29,703 nt of DNA from positions 1 to 29,703 of the IMG/VR virus record IMGVR_UViG_3300042539_001312. One strand, 5' to 3'. How positions within the stretch are numbered: position 1 is the first letter of the stretch; every line of letters begins with the position of its first letter. Below, piece by piece: positions 7,306 through 13,217 of this stretch. The notes below the pieces were generated by a model, which saw nothing but the letters and a program-made list of their open reading frames with translations, made no database searches and had not been told where the DNA came from. A program made the translations under genes and the position numbers. The stretch is from a virus.

Positions 7306-7914
7306 TCATCTGACTACTAAACTTGTAGTTTCACTTTTTACAAGTCCAGCAGTATTGCGTGCTTCTACTTTATAGTTTCCTGAATCAGCAGTTGTAATAT
7401 TGGCTAGTTTTAGGCTTGCATTTGTTTTGCCCGCTAAAACTACATTATTTTTATACCATACAAATCTTAAAGGTCCAGTTGCAGCAGCATCAACATTTGC
7501 TTTTATAGTAATATCATCGCCAACATATGCATCTGCTTGTAGACTATATAAATCACCTTCAAGCAACCAAAAGTTTCTGCTTATTCTGGTTAGTTTCCAT
7601 TGCGAACCCATTTTTCGCGTTCTAAAAGCATCATCTGATTGTAGTATAACTACGCCATTTTCACCAACAATATTTATTGTACCATCTGATAATGCTGTGC
7701 CATATATTTCTGTACCCGTGCCAAATACGTTGGTTCTTTCAAATGGCACAACAAATCTAACCGTTGAGTTATTTGGCGTCTGCATCGCAATCAAATAACC
7801 AGAATCTCTGTTTGTTATTTTATATTCGGTGCTTGTGCTTATGGTTTTTACATCCAAAGCATATGATGTAAGAGCAACTGTCAAGAATGTCAGTAGTAGA
7901 AATATCTTTTTCAT
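7306..7914 (-). CDS. Secreted protein with C-terminal Ig-like domain
   Basis: The 202-residue protein has a Sec signal (MKKIFLLLTFLTVALTSYA, cut after YA). About 95 beta-rich residues of no known family follow, then an Ig-like domain from residue 105: ITIKANVDAAATGPLRFVWYKN, the paired Trp, and the hallmark TTADSGNYKVEARN before the last strand. Ig-like domains on phage proteins commonly bind carbohydrate or cell surfaces. This one is exported, so it would be free or periplasmic. It lies 37 bases upstream of the tyrosinase and may share its transcript. Confidence 0.75.
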   Translation of the reverse strand: MKKIFLLLTFLTVALTSYALDVKTISTSTEYKITNRDSGYLIAMQTPNNSTVRFVVPFERTNVFGTGTEIYGTALSDGTINIVGENGVVILQSDDAFRTRKMGSQWKLTRISRNFWLLEGDLYSLQADAYVGDDITIKANVDAAATGPLRFVWYKNNVVLAGKTNASLKLANITTADSGNYKVEARNTAGLVKSETTSLVVR

Positions 7915-7920
7915 ATACCG

Positions 7921-7929
7921 TATAAATAT
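7921..7929 (-). promoter_or_regulatory. ATATTTATA start-proximal motif
   Basis: The motif lies six bases before the ATG of the Ig-like gene at 7914, inside an AT-rich inverted repeat (CGTATA...TATACGG). Confidence 0.45.
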
Positions 7930-8031
7930 AATATATACGGTATGAAAATATTATAAACCGTTGATTAGTTTCTAATCATACTGATTTTCACGCCACTAAT
8001 ATATGGCGTGAATAATCAAACTTCAAGAATT

Positions 8032-8367
8032 TTATCCGCGAATAATTTGGATTCTAACCTGATTAGGAGCAACTGGCGTAACAACAACAATAGCAAGAGG
8101 ATCGCTATCAGCAGTGCCCCAGTTATTGGTTGCACGAAGCTTGTATGTGCCAGCATCTGTTAGAGCAATGGCATTGAATACAAGATTAGCACCAGTAGCA
8201 ACTTGTACATCATTCTTGAACCACGCAAATGTGATTGGAGTTGTGCCCTGTGCTTCACCAGCAAGTGTGATTTTTGTGCCAGTATATTCTGTTGATTGTG
8301 TTTGAGCAAACAAACTCGTAGCTGAAACTAACAACGCTAAAATGCCTGAGACTAGTAGTTTTTTCAT
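8032..8367 (-). CDS. Secreted single Ig-like domain protein
   Basis: The 111-residue product has a Sec signal (MKKLLVSGILALLVSATSLFA) and then one Ig-like domain: TKITLAGEAQGTTPITFAWFKN and ALTDAGTYKLRATNNWG. The short C-terminal strand ends in IIRG. It shares domain type and signal with the gene at 7306 and is probably a duplicate that lost the middle region. A related ATATTTATG motif is at 8392-8400. It may bind the host envelope or glycans. Function is not known. Confidence 0.75.
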   Translation of the reverse strand: MKKLLVSGILALLVSATSLFAQTQSTEYTGTKITLAGEAQGTTPITFAWFKNDVQVATGANLVFNAIALTDAGTYKLRATNNWGTADSDPLAIVVVTPVAPNQVRIQIIRG

Positions 8368-8446
8368 AATTTATGGATTTTATCTTTCAACCATAAATAT
8401 CTTCGTATATATGAAAAACGTATATATAAAAACTCATTGGAAAATT

Positions 8447-8608
8447 TTACCAACGATGTATTACGCCAGCAATAATAAACATATTGGTGATGATGTAAAA
8501 AAGTACAATGAGCGTGCGAACAAATGCAACTTTATCTGCTTCACAATTATCTTCACTTGCTTTTTCACCAAGTGATTTTGCCCATATTCTCCAAAATGAT
8601 TTTAGCAT
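8447..8608 (-). CDS. Small single-pass membrane protein
   Basis: A 53-residue product starting MLKSFWRIWAKSLGEKASED and ending with a transmembrane helix (TLIVLFYIITNMFIIAGVI) and HRW. The start is placed just after the tRNA-Leu 3' end, because the longer frame runs inside that tRNA gene. The amphipathic Trp-rich start plus one membrane helix recalls small phage membrane proteins of unknown role. The gene is probably read from the tRNA transcript. Confidence 0.55.
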   Translation of the reverse strand: MLKSFWRIWAKSLGEKASEDNCEADKVAFVRTLIVLFYIITNMFIIAGVIHRW

Positions 8609-8613
8609 AAAAT

Positions 8614-8699
8614 TGGTAGCCGCAGTGGGATTTGAACCCACAATCCCGAAGGCAATTGATTTTAAGTCAATTATGTATATCCAGTTCCATCATACGGCC
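8614..8699 (-). tRNA. tRNA-Leu(UAA)
   Basis: Class II tRNA with long variable arm. The acceptor GGCCGTA pairs with TGCGGCT, and A73 and CCA are encoded. Anticodon loop CTTAAAA gives UAA. Confidence 0.95.
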
Positions 8700-8706
8700 A
8701 TAAAAA

Positions 8707-8783
8707 TGGTAGTCGCGAAGGGACTCGAACCCCTGACCCTCTCGGTGTAAACGAGATGCTCTAACCAACTGAGCTACACGACC
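8707..8783 (-). tRNA. tRNA-Val(UAC)
   Basis: The acceptor GGTCGTG pairs with CGCGACT and CCA is encoded. Anticodon loop TTTACAC gives UAC, closed by TCTCG/CGAGA. Confidence 0.95.
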
Positions 8784-8789
8784 ATACAT

Positions 8790-8873
8790 TGGTAGCCGAG
8801 GTGGGAATCGAACCCACAATGCTTTCGCGCTTGATTTTGAGTCAAGTGGATATACCAGTTCTCCTACACGGCC
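8790..8873 (-). tRNA. tRNA-Leu(CAA)
   Basis: Class II tRNA. Anticodon loop CTCAAAA gives CAA and CCA is encoded. One T-T mismatch lies in the acceptor stem (GGCCGTG with CTCGGCT). Confidence 0.93.
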
Positions 8874-8874
8874 A

Positions 8875-9297
8875 TTATTTTTTTCTTTTCCAAGAATCTG
8901 TCAAAGCGTGACAATTACAGCATAATAACTGAAGATTGTCAATATTGTTATTAGTCCTATCGCCATCAATATGATGGACCTCAAGAGGTATTTTATTTTC
9001 CATCCACGTTGTTTGCTTACACGATTCGCATTTGTGGGTTCTTTCACCTATTAAGTGAGGTTTTAAGTAGGCTGCTCTTGTATAATCCGTCCAATCTTTT
9101 AATCTTTGTCCACTATTCCATCCCTGCCCCGTCCAGTGCGACGTATCAACATTTAATCTTTGTAGATTTCTTTTCATATTATTGAAACTCCCACCAGCCG
9201 GTCGAAGTCCCAAGGATTTGAGTAATCCAGCAAGACTTTTTACGTTTGCTGCATTGGCGATTATGTCTTTATCAGTATAATTTTTGTATTGTCTCAT
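8875..9297 (-). CDS. HNH homing endonuclease between tRNA genes
   Basis: A 140-residue endonuclease. Residues 1-60 look like a DNA-reading helical part (IIANAANVKSLAGLLKSLGL). The C-terminal HNH zinc finger is complete: CESC, then IPLEVHHIDGDRTNNNIDNLQLLCCNCHALT with paired Cys ligands and the catalytic His-His. The start is taken at 9297, where an AATATTTATT motif directly precedes it. The gene lies flush between tRNA-Leu genes (stop two bases from one) and has no host function in view. Such free-standing enzymes spread themselves by cutting alleles that lack them; the target is probably this tRNA region. Confidence 0.9.
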   Translation of the reverse strand: MRQYKNYTDKDIIANAANVKSLAGLLKSLGLRPAGGSFNNMKRNLQRLNVDTSHWTGQGWNSGQRLKDWTDYTRAAYLKPHLIGERTHKCESCKQTTWMENKIPLEVHHIDGDRTNNNIDNLQLLCCNCHALTDSWKRKK

Positions 9298-9300
9298 ACT

Positions 9301-9310
9301 AATAAATATT
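9301..9310 (-). promoter_or_regulatory. AATATTTATT start-proximal motif
   Basis: A variant of the common ATATTTATA motif, three bases before the HNH endonuclease ATG. Confidence 0.4.
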
Positions 9311-9377
9311 AGATTGGAAAACAAAACAACAAATATTTTTTCGTCTTCCATTTACCACGCTCTAACAACTAAAAATT

Positions 9378-9461
9378 TGGTGGTCGAGAAGGGACTTGAA
9401 CCCATACGCCTTGCGGCAAAAGCTTCTAAAACTTTCATGTCTGCCATTCCATCACTCGACC
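9378..9461 (-). tRNA. tRNA-Leu(UAG)
   Basis: Class II tRNA with a perfect acceptor (GGTCGAG/CTCGACC) and encoded ACCA. Anticodon loop TTTAGAA gives UAG. It is the third leucine acceptor in the cluster. Confidence 0.94.
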
Positions 9462-9496
9462 ATAATCAAAGAACACCTATACTCTACACACTTTAT

Positions 9497-9841
9497 TTAT
9501 TTCGTCAAGAACTTTCTGCGATAAACTGCATATCCCAATCCAATCATTCCTGCAAACAATGCATATGTAGATGGTTCAGGTACCGCAGGGCCACAATAAT
9601 CTTTATCATAACCACCTCCGCCGCCATAATATGGACGCTTGTATTTATCGTCATCATCGTCATCATCTTCATCGTCATCATCCCAATCATAACTGCTGCT
9701 CATACTAATCATCTGCACAGGGTCTGTATATGACGGCTGAAATGTGCTCATAATATCATAATTACCAAAATCTACAACAGAGTCATTGGCAAAAATGCCG
9801 CTAACAAACATAGTAAAGATAAACAATAGTTTCTTATTCAT
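9497..9841 (-). CDS. Secreted PEP-CTERM protein with acidic Asp tract
   Basis: The 114-residue protein has a Sec signal (MNKKLLFIFTMFVSGIFA), a short polar middle, and then DWDDDDEDDDDDDDKYKRPYY, a run almost wholly of Asp. A Gly-rich stretch follows. It ends with a textbook PEP-CTERM sorting signal: VPEPSTYALFAGMIGLGYAV followed by YRRKF. PEP-CTERM proteins are processed by a host exosortase in exopolysaccharide-making Gram-negative bacteria, so this gene points strongly to such a host. The Asp tract may bind calcium or cations. Its presence on a phage is notable. Confidence 0.88.
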   Translation of the reverse strand: MNKKLLFIFTMFVSGIFANDSVVDFGNYDIMSTFQPSYTDPVQMISMSSSYDWDDDDEDDDDDDDKYKRPYYGGGGGYDKDYCGPAVPEPSTYALFAGMIGLGYAVYRRKFLTK

Positions 9842-9907
9842 ATGCTATAACTATACAGATTTTTATGCTATACTCAAGCATAAAATCTATAATAAGTAAT
9901 AATACGG

Positions 9908-10354
9908 TTATATCTTATAATCTTCGTGCTCTATGCTTTTTAGACTATTGTATATGTAATGTACCCAATAATCAAGTTCGTGCGATTCATCTACTTTCAA
10001 ATGATATTCATTTGGTTGCGTAAACAACTTTGTTGTATCAGTAAAATCTCTAACTGGTTTTCTTGCCATTAATATTACATAAGCATCTTTGGCGCCAAAT
10101 GCCTCTCGTGCTGCTGCCGTAGGGCATACAAAATCTGCTATGGCATATACACCTGTTCTATTTACTATATCACATAATACTCCCATTCTTCTGGCGTGTT
10201 CTATTCTATCAGCTACATCAAACGTAAGGTCTTTATTTATTTTAGTTCTTATTTCGTCGGCGTTGAAATGAACAGCGTTCATTGCTTTTGCTAAAGCAGT
10301 AGATAATGTTGTTTTACCCGAACCAGGCAATCCCATGACAAGTATCTTTTTCAT
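9908..10354 (-). CDS. P-loop kinase (adenylylsulfate kinase-like)
   Basis: A 148-residue P-loop kinase. The Walker A motif GLPGSGKTTLS is at residues 8-18. FNADEIRTKINKDL (near 34) and RIEHARRMGVLCDIVNRTGVYAIADFVCPTAAARE (near 50-85) follow the APS-kinase/polynucleotide-kinase pattern of a DxxR substrate site and a hydrophobic Walker B. It may phosphorylate a nucleotide or a nucleic-acid 5' end. A repair role together with the RNA ligase is attractive but not shown. It is shorter than typical APS kinase (about 200 residues) and lacks a phosphatase domain. Confidence 0.78.
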   Translation of the reverse strand: MKKILVMGLPGSGKTTLSTALAKAMNAVHFNADEIRTKINKDLTFDVADRIEHARRMGVLCDIVNRTGVYAIADFVCPTAAAREAFGAKDAYVILMARKPVRDFTDTTKLFTQPNEYHLKVDESHELDYWVHYIYNSLKSIEHEDYKI

Positions 10355-10410
10355 AACTACGGTTAGTGTTAATATTTATGTAAATTTTTACAGATTAAAA
10401 AACCAGTTCA

Positions 10411-10923
10411 TCAAACTTTACAATTTGTAAACAATTTTTTTTCTTTTACGTGCTCAACTGGGCATTCGTAAAAATATCTTATTCTGTTTTTAAATCTATC
10501 TCTTTTTGAAACTTTTTTCCAATATTCGGAAGAGCTTGTAGTTACTATAAGAGCCGTAGTCATAGTGTCATTTAATATAACATATGCATACGGTTTTGGA
10601 TCAGCATTATCGAATGTATGACATACGTCAACTATGATTGTTTTATAAGGAAAATCTTTTAGACCAGAAAATTTTAAAGATTTTCTATGTTTTACTTCTA
10701 TTCTTTTATTTCCATTCAATTCATCAACAATTTCGAGATCTCCGTCGTCTGCATATTCTGCCATTTTCTCTACGCTTGGCCTTTCCTTGACTTCGAATAT
10801 ATTTACTTTTTTTCCTAATGAACGAAGCCAATCGGCGACGACTTCTACGGATTTTTTGCTTTCTCTCAAATCGGAGATAAAATTGGGATCTTCCTTTTCA
10901 TACTTGGAAAAACTATATTTCAT
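10411..10923 (-). CDS. PD-(D/E)XK nuclease-like protein
   Basis: A 170-residue protein starting MKYSFSKYEKEDP. The middle reads GDLEIVDELNGNKRIEVKHR, where an acidic residue followed by E-V-K about ten residues later fits the core of a PD-(D/E)XK nuclease fold. TIIVDVCHTFDN and a hydrophobic strand PYAYVILND come next. Such enzymes cut DNA or resolve structures, but many members have lost activity. The start at 10923 is chosen because a longer frame would run through the tRNA-Met gene. It is the only protein between the kinase and two tRNA genes. Confidence 0.55.
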   Translation of the reverse strand: MKYSFSKYEKEDPNFISDLRESKKSVEVVADWLRSLGKKVNIFEVKERPSVEKMAEYADDGDLEIVDELNGNKRIEVKHRKSLKFSGLKDFPYKTIIVDVCHTFDNADPKPYAYVILNDTMTTALIVTTSSSEYWKKVSKRDRFKNRIRYFYECPVEHVKEKKLFTNCKV

Positions 10924-10927
10924 ATAA

Positions 10928-11002
10928 TGGTAGTGGGTGCGGCGTTTGAATCCGCTATCTTGGCTTATGAGACCAGCATTATACCACATTAATTAACCCA
11001 CC
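10928..11002 (-). tRNA. tRNA-Met/Ile(CAU)
   Basis: The acceptor GGTGGGT pairs with ACCCACT and ACCA is encoded. Anticodon loop CTCATAA gives CAU. A paired first base pair argues against an initiator. CAU could be elongator Met, or Ile if the C is lysidine-modified. A mismatch lies in the anticodon stem and another in the T stem. Confidence 0.85.
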
Positions 11003-11011
11003 CTAACAATT

Positions 11012-11105
11012 TGGTAGTCCCAGAGGGAATCGAACCCCCGCTCGGCACTAATCAGGTGCGCACAGTTTATAAGGCTGTCGGTGCTTCCAGTTACACTATG
11101 GGACC
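11012..11105 (-). tRNA. Class II tRNA with UAU anticodon, Leu-like body
   Basis: A 94-nt tRNA with a long variable arm (GCAC/GTGC stem), acceptor GGTCCCA/TGGGACT, A73 and encoded CCA. The anticodon arm ACAG/CTGT encloses CCTTATAAA. The centre gives UAU (Ile codon AUA), with a C-A mismatch closing the loop; a shifted reading would be AUA (Tyr). No normal Ile tRNA is class II, so its charging is uncertain. Confidence 0.8.
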
Positions 11106-11155
11106 AAATCAACTAACAGTGACTAGTATGGATGTTATTTATCCAAAGTCAATAA

Positions 11156-12148
11156 CTATTTTTCAATTAAGTTTTGTTTGAATATTTTCCAGCAATTTTC
11201 CCAAGTCCAATATGAACCATTCATCGCGACTATATCACGATTTAGTTTTAGCGACTTGTTGATACAATCTTCAAGATTATCTCCCATATATCCTGTCAAC
11301 CCATCTTGAACAATATCTATTGGACCAGAAACGGGATATGCGGCTATTGGCGTGCCTAAACTCATTGCTTCTATCAAAACTATACCAAATGTGTCTGTTT
11401 TGCTGGGAAAACAAAATACATCTGCGTTTATATATTCATTTGCTAAATCTTTTCCGGTTTTGTATCCAAGGAACTTTACATTTTTATATTTTTTCTCTAA
11501 ATGTTTTCTATATGGACCATCACCAACCAAGCGAACTTCATATTTGTCTTGTAGAACACACAAGTCATCCAGATTTTTTTCAAGGGATATTCTGCCAACA
11601 TATAACACAACAGGAACTTCATTCTTTTTTCTTTGAGTTGTTGGCGTCAGCAGATTCTTATCAACTCCTCTTGTCCATATAACCATCTCAACGTCAAAAT
11701 TGTTTTTACTCAGTTCATTCATCATTGACTTGGTAGTAACCAATACTCTACCAGAATGTTTATGAAACCATCTTACATAAGAATATGTGATACACTTTGG
11801 TATTTTATACATTTCATTCACATACTCTGGAAACTTTGTATGATATGAAGTGTTGTATTTGTATTTCTTACTATCACAATATAGTTTGGCAAAAAGTCCA
11901 AGCGGGCCTTCTGTAGAAATATGAATATAATCTGGATTGTATTCTTCTATCTTTTTTCCTAATCCAAATGGCAGGCTCATTTTTACTTCCGGATATCTTG
12001 GCATACTAAAATGCTTATACATTTCCGGTGAAATAAAGCATACCGTATGTCCATCATTTTCCGCCTGTATCTTTATATTCTTGTATGTAGTTACAACGCC
12101 ATTTATTTGCGTGAAAAGATTATCCGTTACTATTAGTATCTTTTTCAT
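11156..12148 (-). CDS. GT4-family glycosyltransferase
   Basis: The 330-residue GT-B glycosyltransferase has an N-terminal Rossmann half (KKILIVTDNLFTQINGVVTTYKN, then TSYHTKFPEYV). The C-terminal donor half has VLYVGRISLEKNLDDL, RLVGDGPYRKHLE and the EX7E-type DTFGIVLIEAMSLGTPIAAYPVSGP. It resembles group-1 enzymes that transfer mannose, glucose or sulfoquinovose to lipids. Its start overlaps the end of the LpxH-like gene by 29 bases, so the two are co-translated. Together they may modify a host glycolipid or lipid A part. The sugar and acceptor cannot be told. Confidence 0.9.
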   Translation of the reverse strand: MKKILIVTDNLFTQINGVVTTYKNIKIQAENDGHTVCFISPEMYKHFSMPRYPEVKMSLPFGLGKKIEEYNPDYIHISTEGPLGLFAKLYCDSKKYKYNTSYHTKFPEYVNEMYKIPKCITYSYVRWFHKHSGRVLVTTKSMMNELSKNNFDVEMVIWTRGVDKNLLTPTTQRKKNEVPVVLYVGRISLEKNLDDLCVLQDKYEVRLVGDGPYRKHLEKKYKNVKFLGYKTGKDLANEYINADVFCFPSKTDTFGIVLIEAMSLGTPIAAYPVSGPIDIVQDGLTGYMGDNLEDCINKSLKLNRDIVAMNGSYWTWENCWKIFKQNLIEK

Positions 12149-12887
12149 TGTAGTGTATCAACTCAAATGTTCCATTGTGATGCTCTACTATGGCGGTCAA
12201 TGATTCTACCCAATCGCCGCAGTTCATATAATGAACATCATTTATATGTTTCATTTCTGGATGATGTATATGACCGCATATTACGCCAACATATCCTTTT
12301 CTTTTACAATGATTAGATATATTAGTCTCAAACTTGAATATAAAATCAACGGCCTTTTTGACGCGATGCTTCAAAAACTTGCTGAAACTCCAATAACCAA
12401 ATCCAAGTTTATGTCTTATCCAGTTATATTTTGTATTTAGGGCAAGAATAAAATCATAACTTTTGTCTCCAAGAAAACTAAGCCACGGAGCCAATCTTGT
12501 TATACCATCAAATAAATCTCCGTGAACAACAAGATATTTTTCACCATATACACTAATATGTTCTATTTCATTACATAACTTGATGTTTCCTACTTCAAGT
12601 TCATATGGCAGCATCAATCTGAAAAACTCATCGTGATTGCCAATAACATATACTATTTTGGTATCATTACGATGTAGTTTCAACAATCTTCTGATTACTT
12701 CAGAATGGCTGTTTTTCCATTTTGACCTGTTTTGTTGAAACTTCCAACCATCTATGACATCACCGACGAGATAAAGAGTCTCGCAACTGTTACATTTTAG
12801 AAAATTTTCTACCTCTTTCGCCTTGCTATTTTTAGAACCGAGATGTAGGTCGGATATAAAAATAGAGCGATATTTAGGTAGTTTCAT
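12120..12887 (-). CDS. LpxH-like UDP-diacylglucosamine diphosphatase/metallophosphoesterase
   Basis: The 255-residue metallophosphoesterase carries SDLHLGS at 13-19, GDVIDGW at 42-48, GNHDEF near 82, VVHGDLFD near 121 and CGHIHHPEM near 204. The WKFQQNRSKWK insert and the overall pattern fit the UDP-2,3-diacylglucosamine diphosphatase group (COG2908), which acts in lipid A synthesis at the membrane. It is followed by an overlapping glycosyltransferase and preceded by a small gene that ends one base before its ATG. Similar phosphatase-glycosyltransferase pairs exist in bacteria. Lipid remodelling by the phage is the simplest idea, but other phosphatase roles are possible. Confidence 0.8.
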   Translation of the reverse strand: MKLPKYRSIFISDLHLGSKNSKAKEVENFLKCNSCETLYLVGDVIDGWKFQQNRSKWKNSHSEVIRRLLKLHRNDTKIVYVIGNHDEFFRLMLPYELEVGNIKLCNEIEHISVYGEKYLVVHGDLFDGITRLAPWLSFLGDKSYDFILALNTKYNWIRHKLGFGYWSFSKFLKHRVKKAVDFIFKFETNISNHCKRKGYVGVICGHIHHPEMKHINDVHYMNCGDWVESLTAIVEHHNGTFELIHYNEKDTNSNG

Positions 12888-13139
12888 TTAGTCCGCTTTA
12901 TCTCCAAACATGAACTTGTTGGCAATAACATCTATGTTATGAAATGCTATGCTAACCTTATCTATAATCCAAGGATCTAACTTTACAGTTTCACTTGCCA
13001 TAATCTCTTTTATACGCTTACACTTTTCTTCTATGGCAGTTAGTTGATATTCAATCATATCCTGCTGGCGTTCTGGATTTAATGTTACCATTTCATCCAT
13101 TACTTCTTTGATAAGGTCTTTGAGTTCTGATTTTTTCAT
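12888..13139 (-). CDS. Small helical phage protein
   Basis: An 83-residue, highly charged helical protein: MKKSELKDLIKEVMDEM, a heptad-like middle (QYQ-type polar residues, IEEKCKRIKEIM) and LDPWIIDKVSIAFHNIDVIANKFMF. I recall similar WIxDKI...NID endings in small proteins of marine T4-like phages, with no known role. The N-terminus with LIKE followed by V matches the putative capsid-targeting pattern. The start at 13139 is supported by the ATATTTAT motif just upstream. It heads the LpxH-like/glycosyltransferase unit. Confidence 0.7.
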   Translation of the reverse strand: MKKSELKDLIKEVMDEMVTLNPERQQDMIEYQLTAIEEKCKRIKEIMASETVKLDPWIIDKVSIAFHNIDVIANKFMFGDKAD

Positions 13140-13145
13140 ATAATA

Positions 13146-13154
13146 ATAAATATA
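13146..13154 (-). promoter_or_regulatory. TATATTTAT start-proximal motif
   Basis: The motif lies six bases before the ATG at 13139 and just past the haemagglutinin-gene terminator, so it is placed where a promoter for the three-gene unit is expected. Confidence 0.45.
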
Positions 13155-13167
13155 TACACATAAACAA

Positions 13168-13191
13168 AAACCCAGCATTTACGCTGGGTTT
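13168..13191 (-). terminator. Rho-independent terminator
   Basis: Stem AAACCCAGC/GCTGGGTTT with a six-base loop. On the minus strand it is followed by TTTTTGTTT. It ends the haemagglutinin-like transcript. Confidence 0.9.
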
Positions 13192-13217
13192 TCGTGAGTT
13201 GATATATATTAACTATA

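Noticed and set aside
8508-8750. Plus-strand frame across tRNA genes
   Set aside because: It reads through two tRNAs and lies opposite a better small membrane-protein frame.
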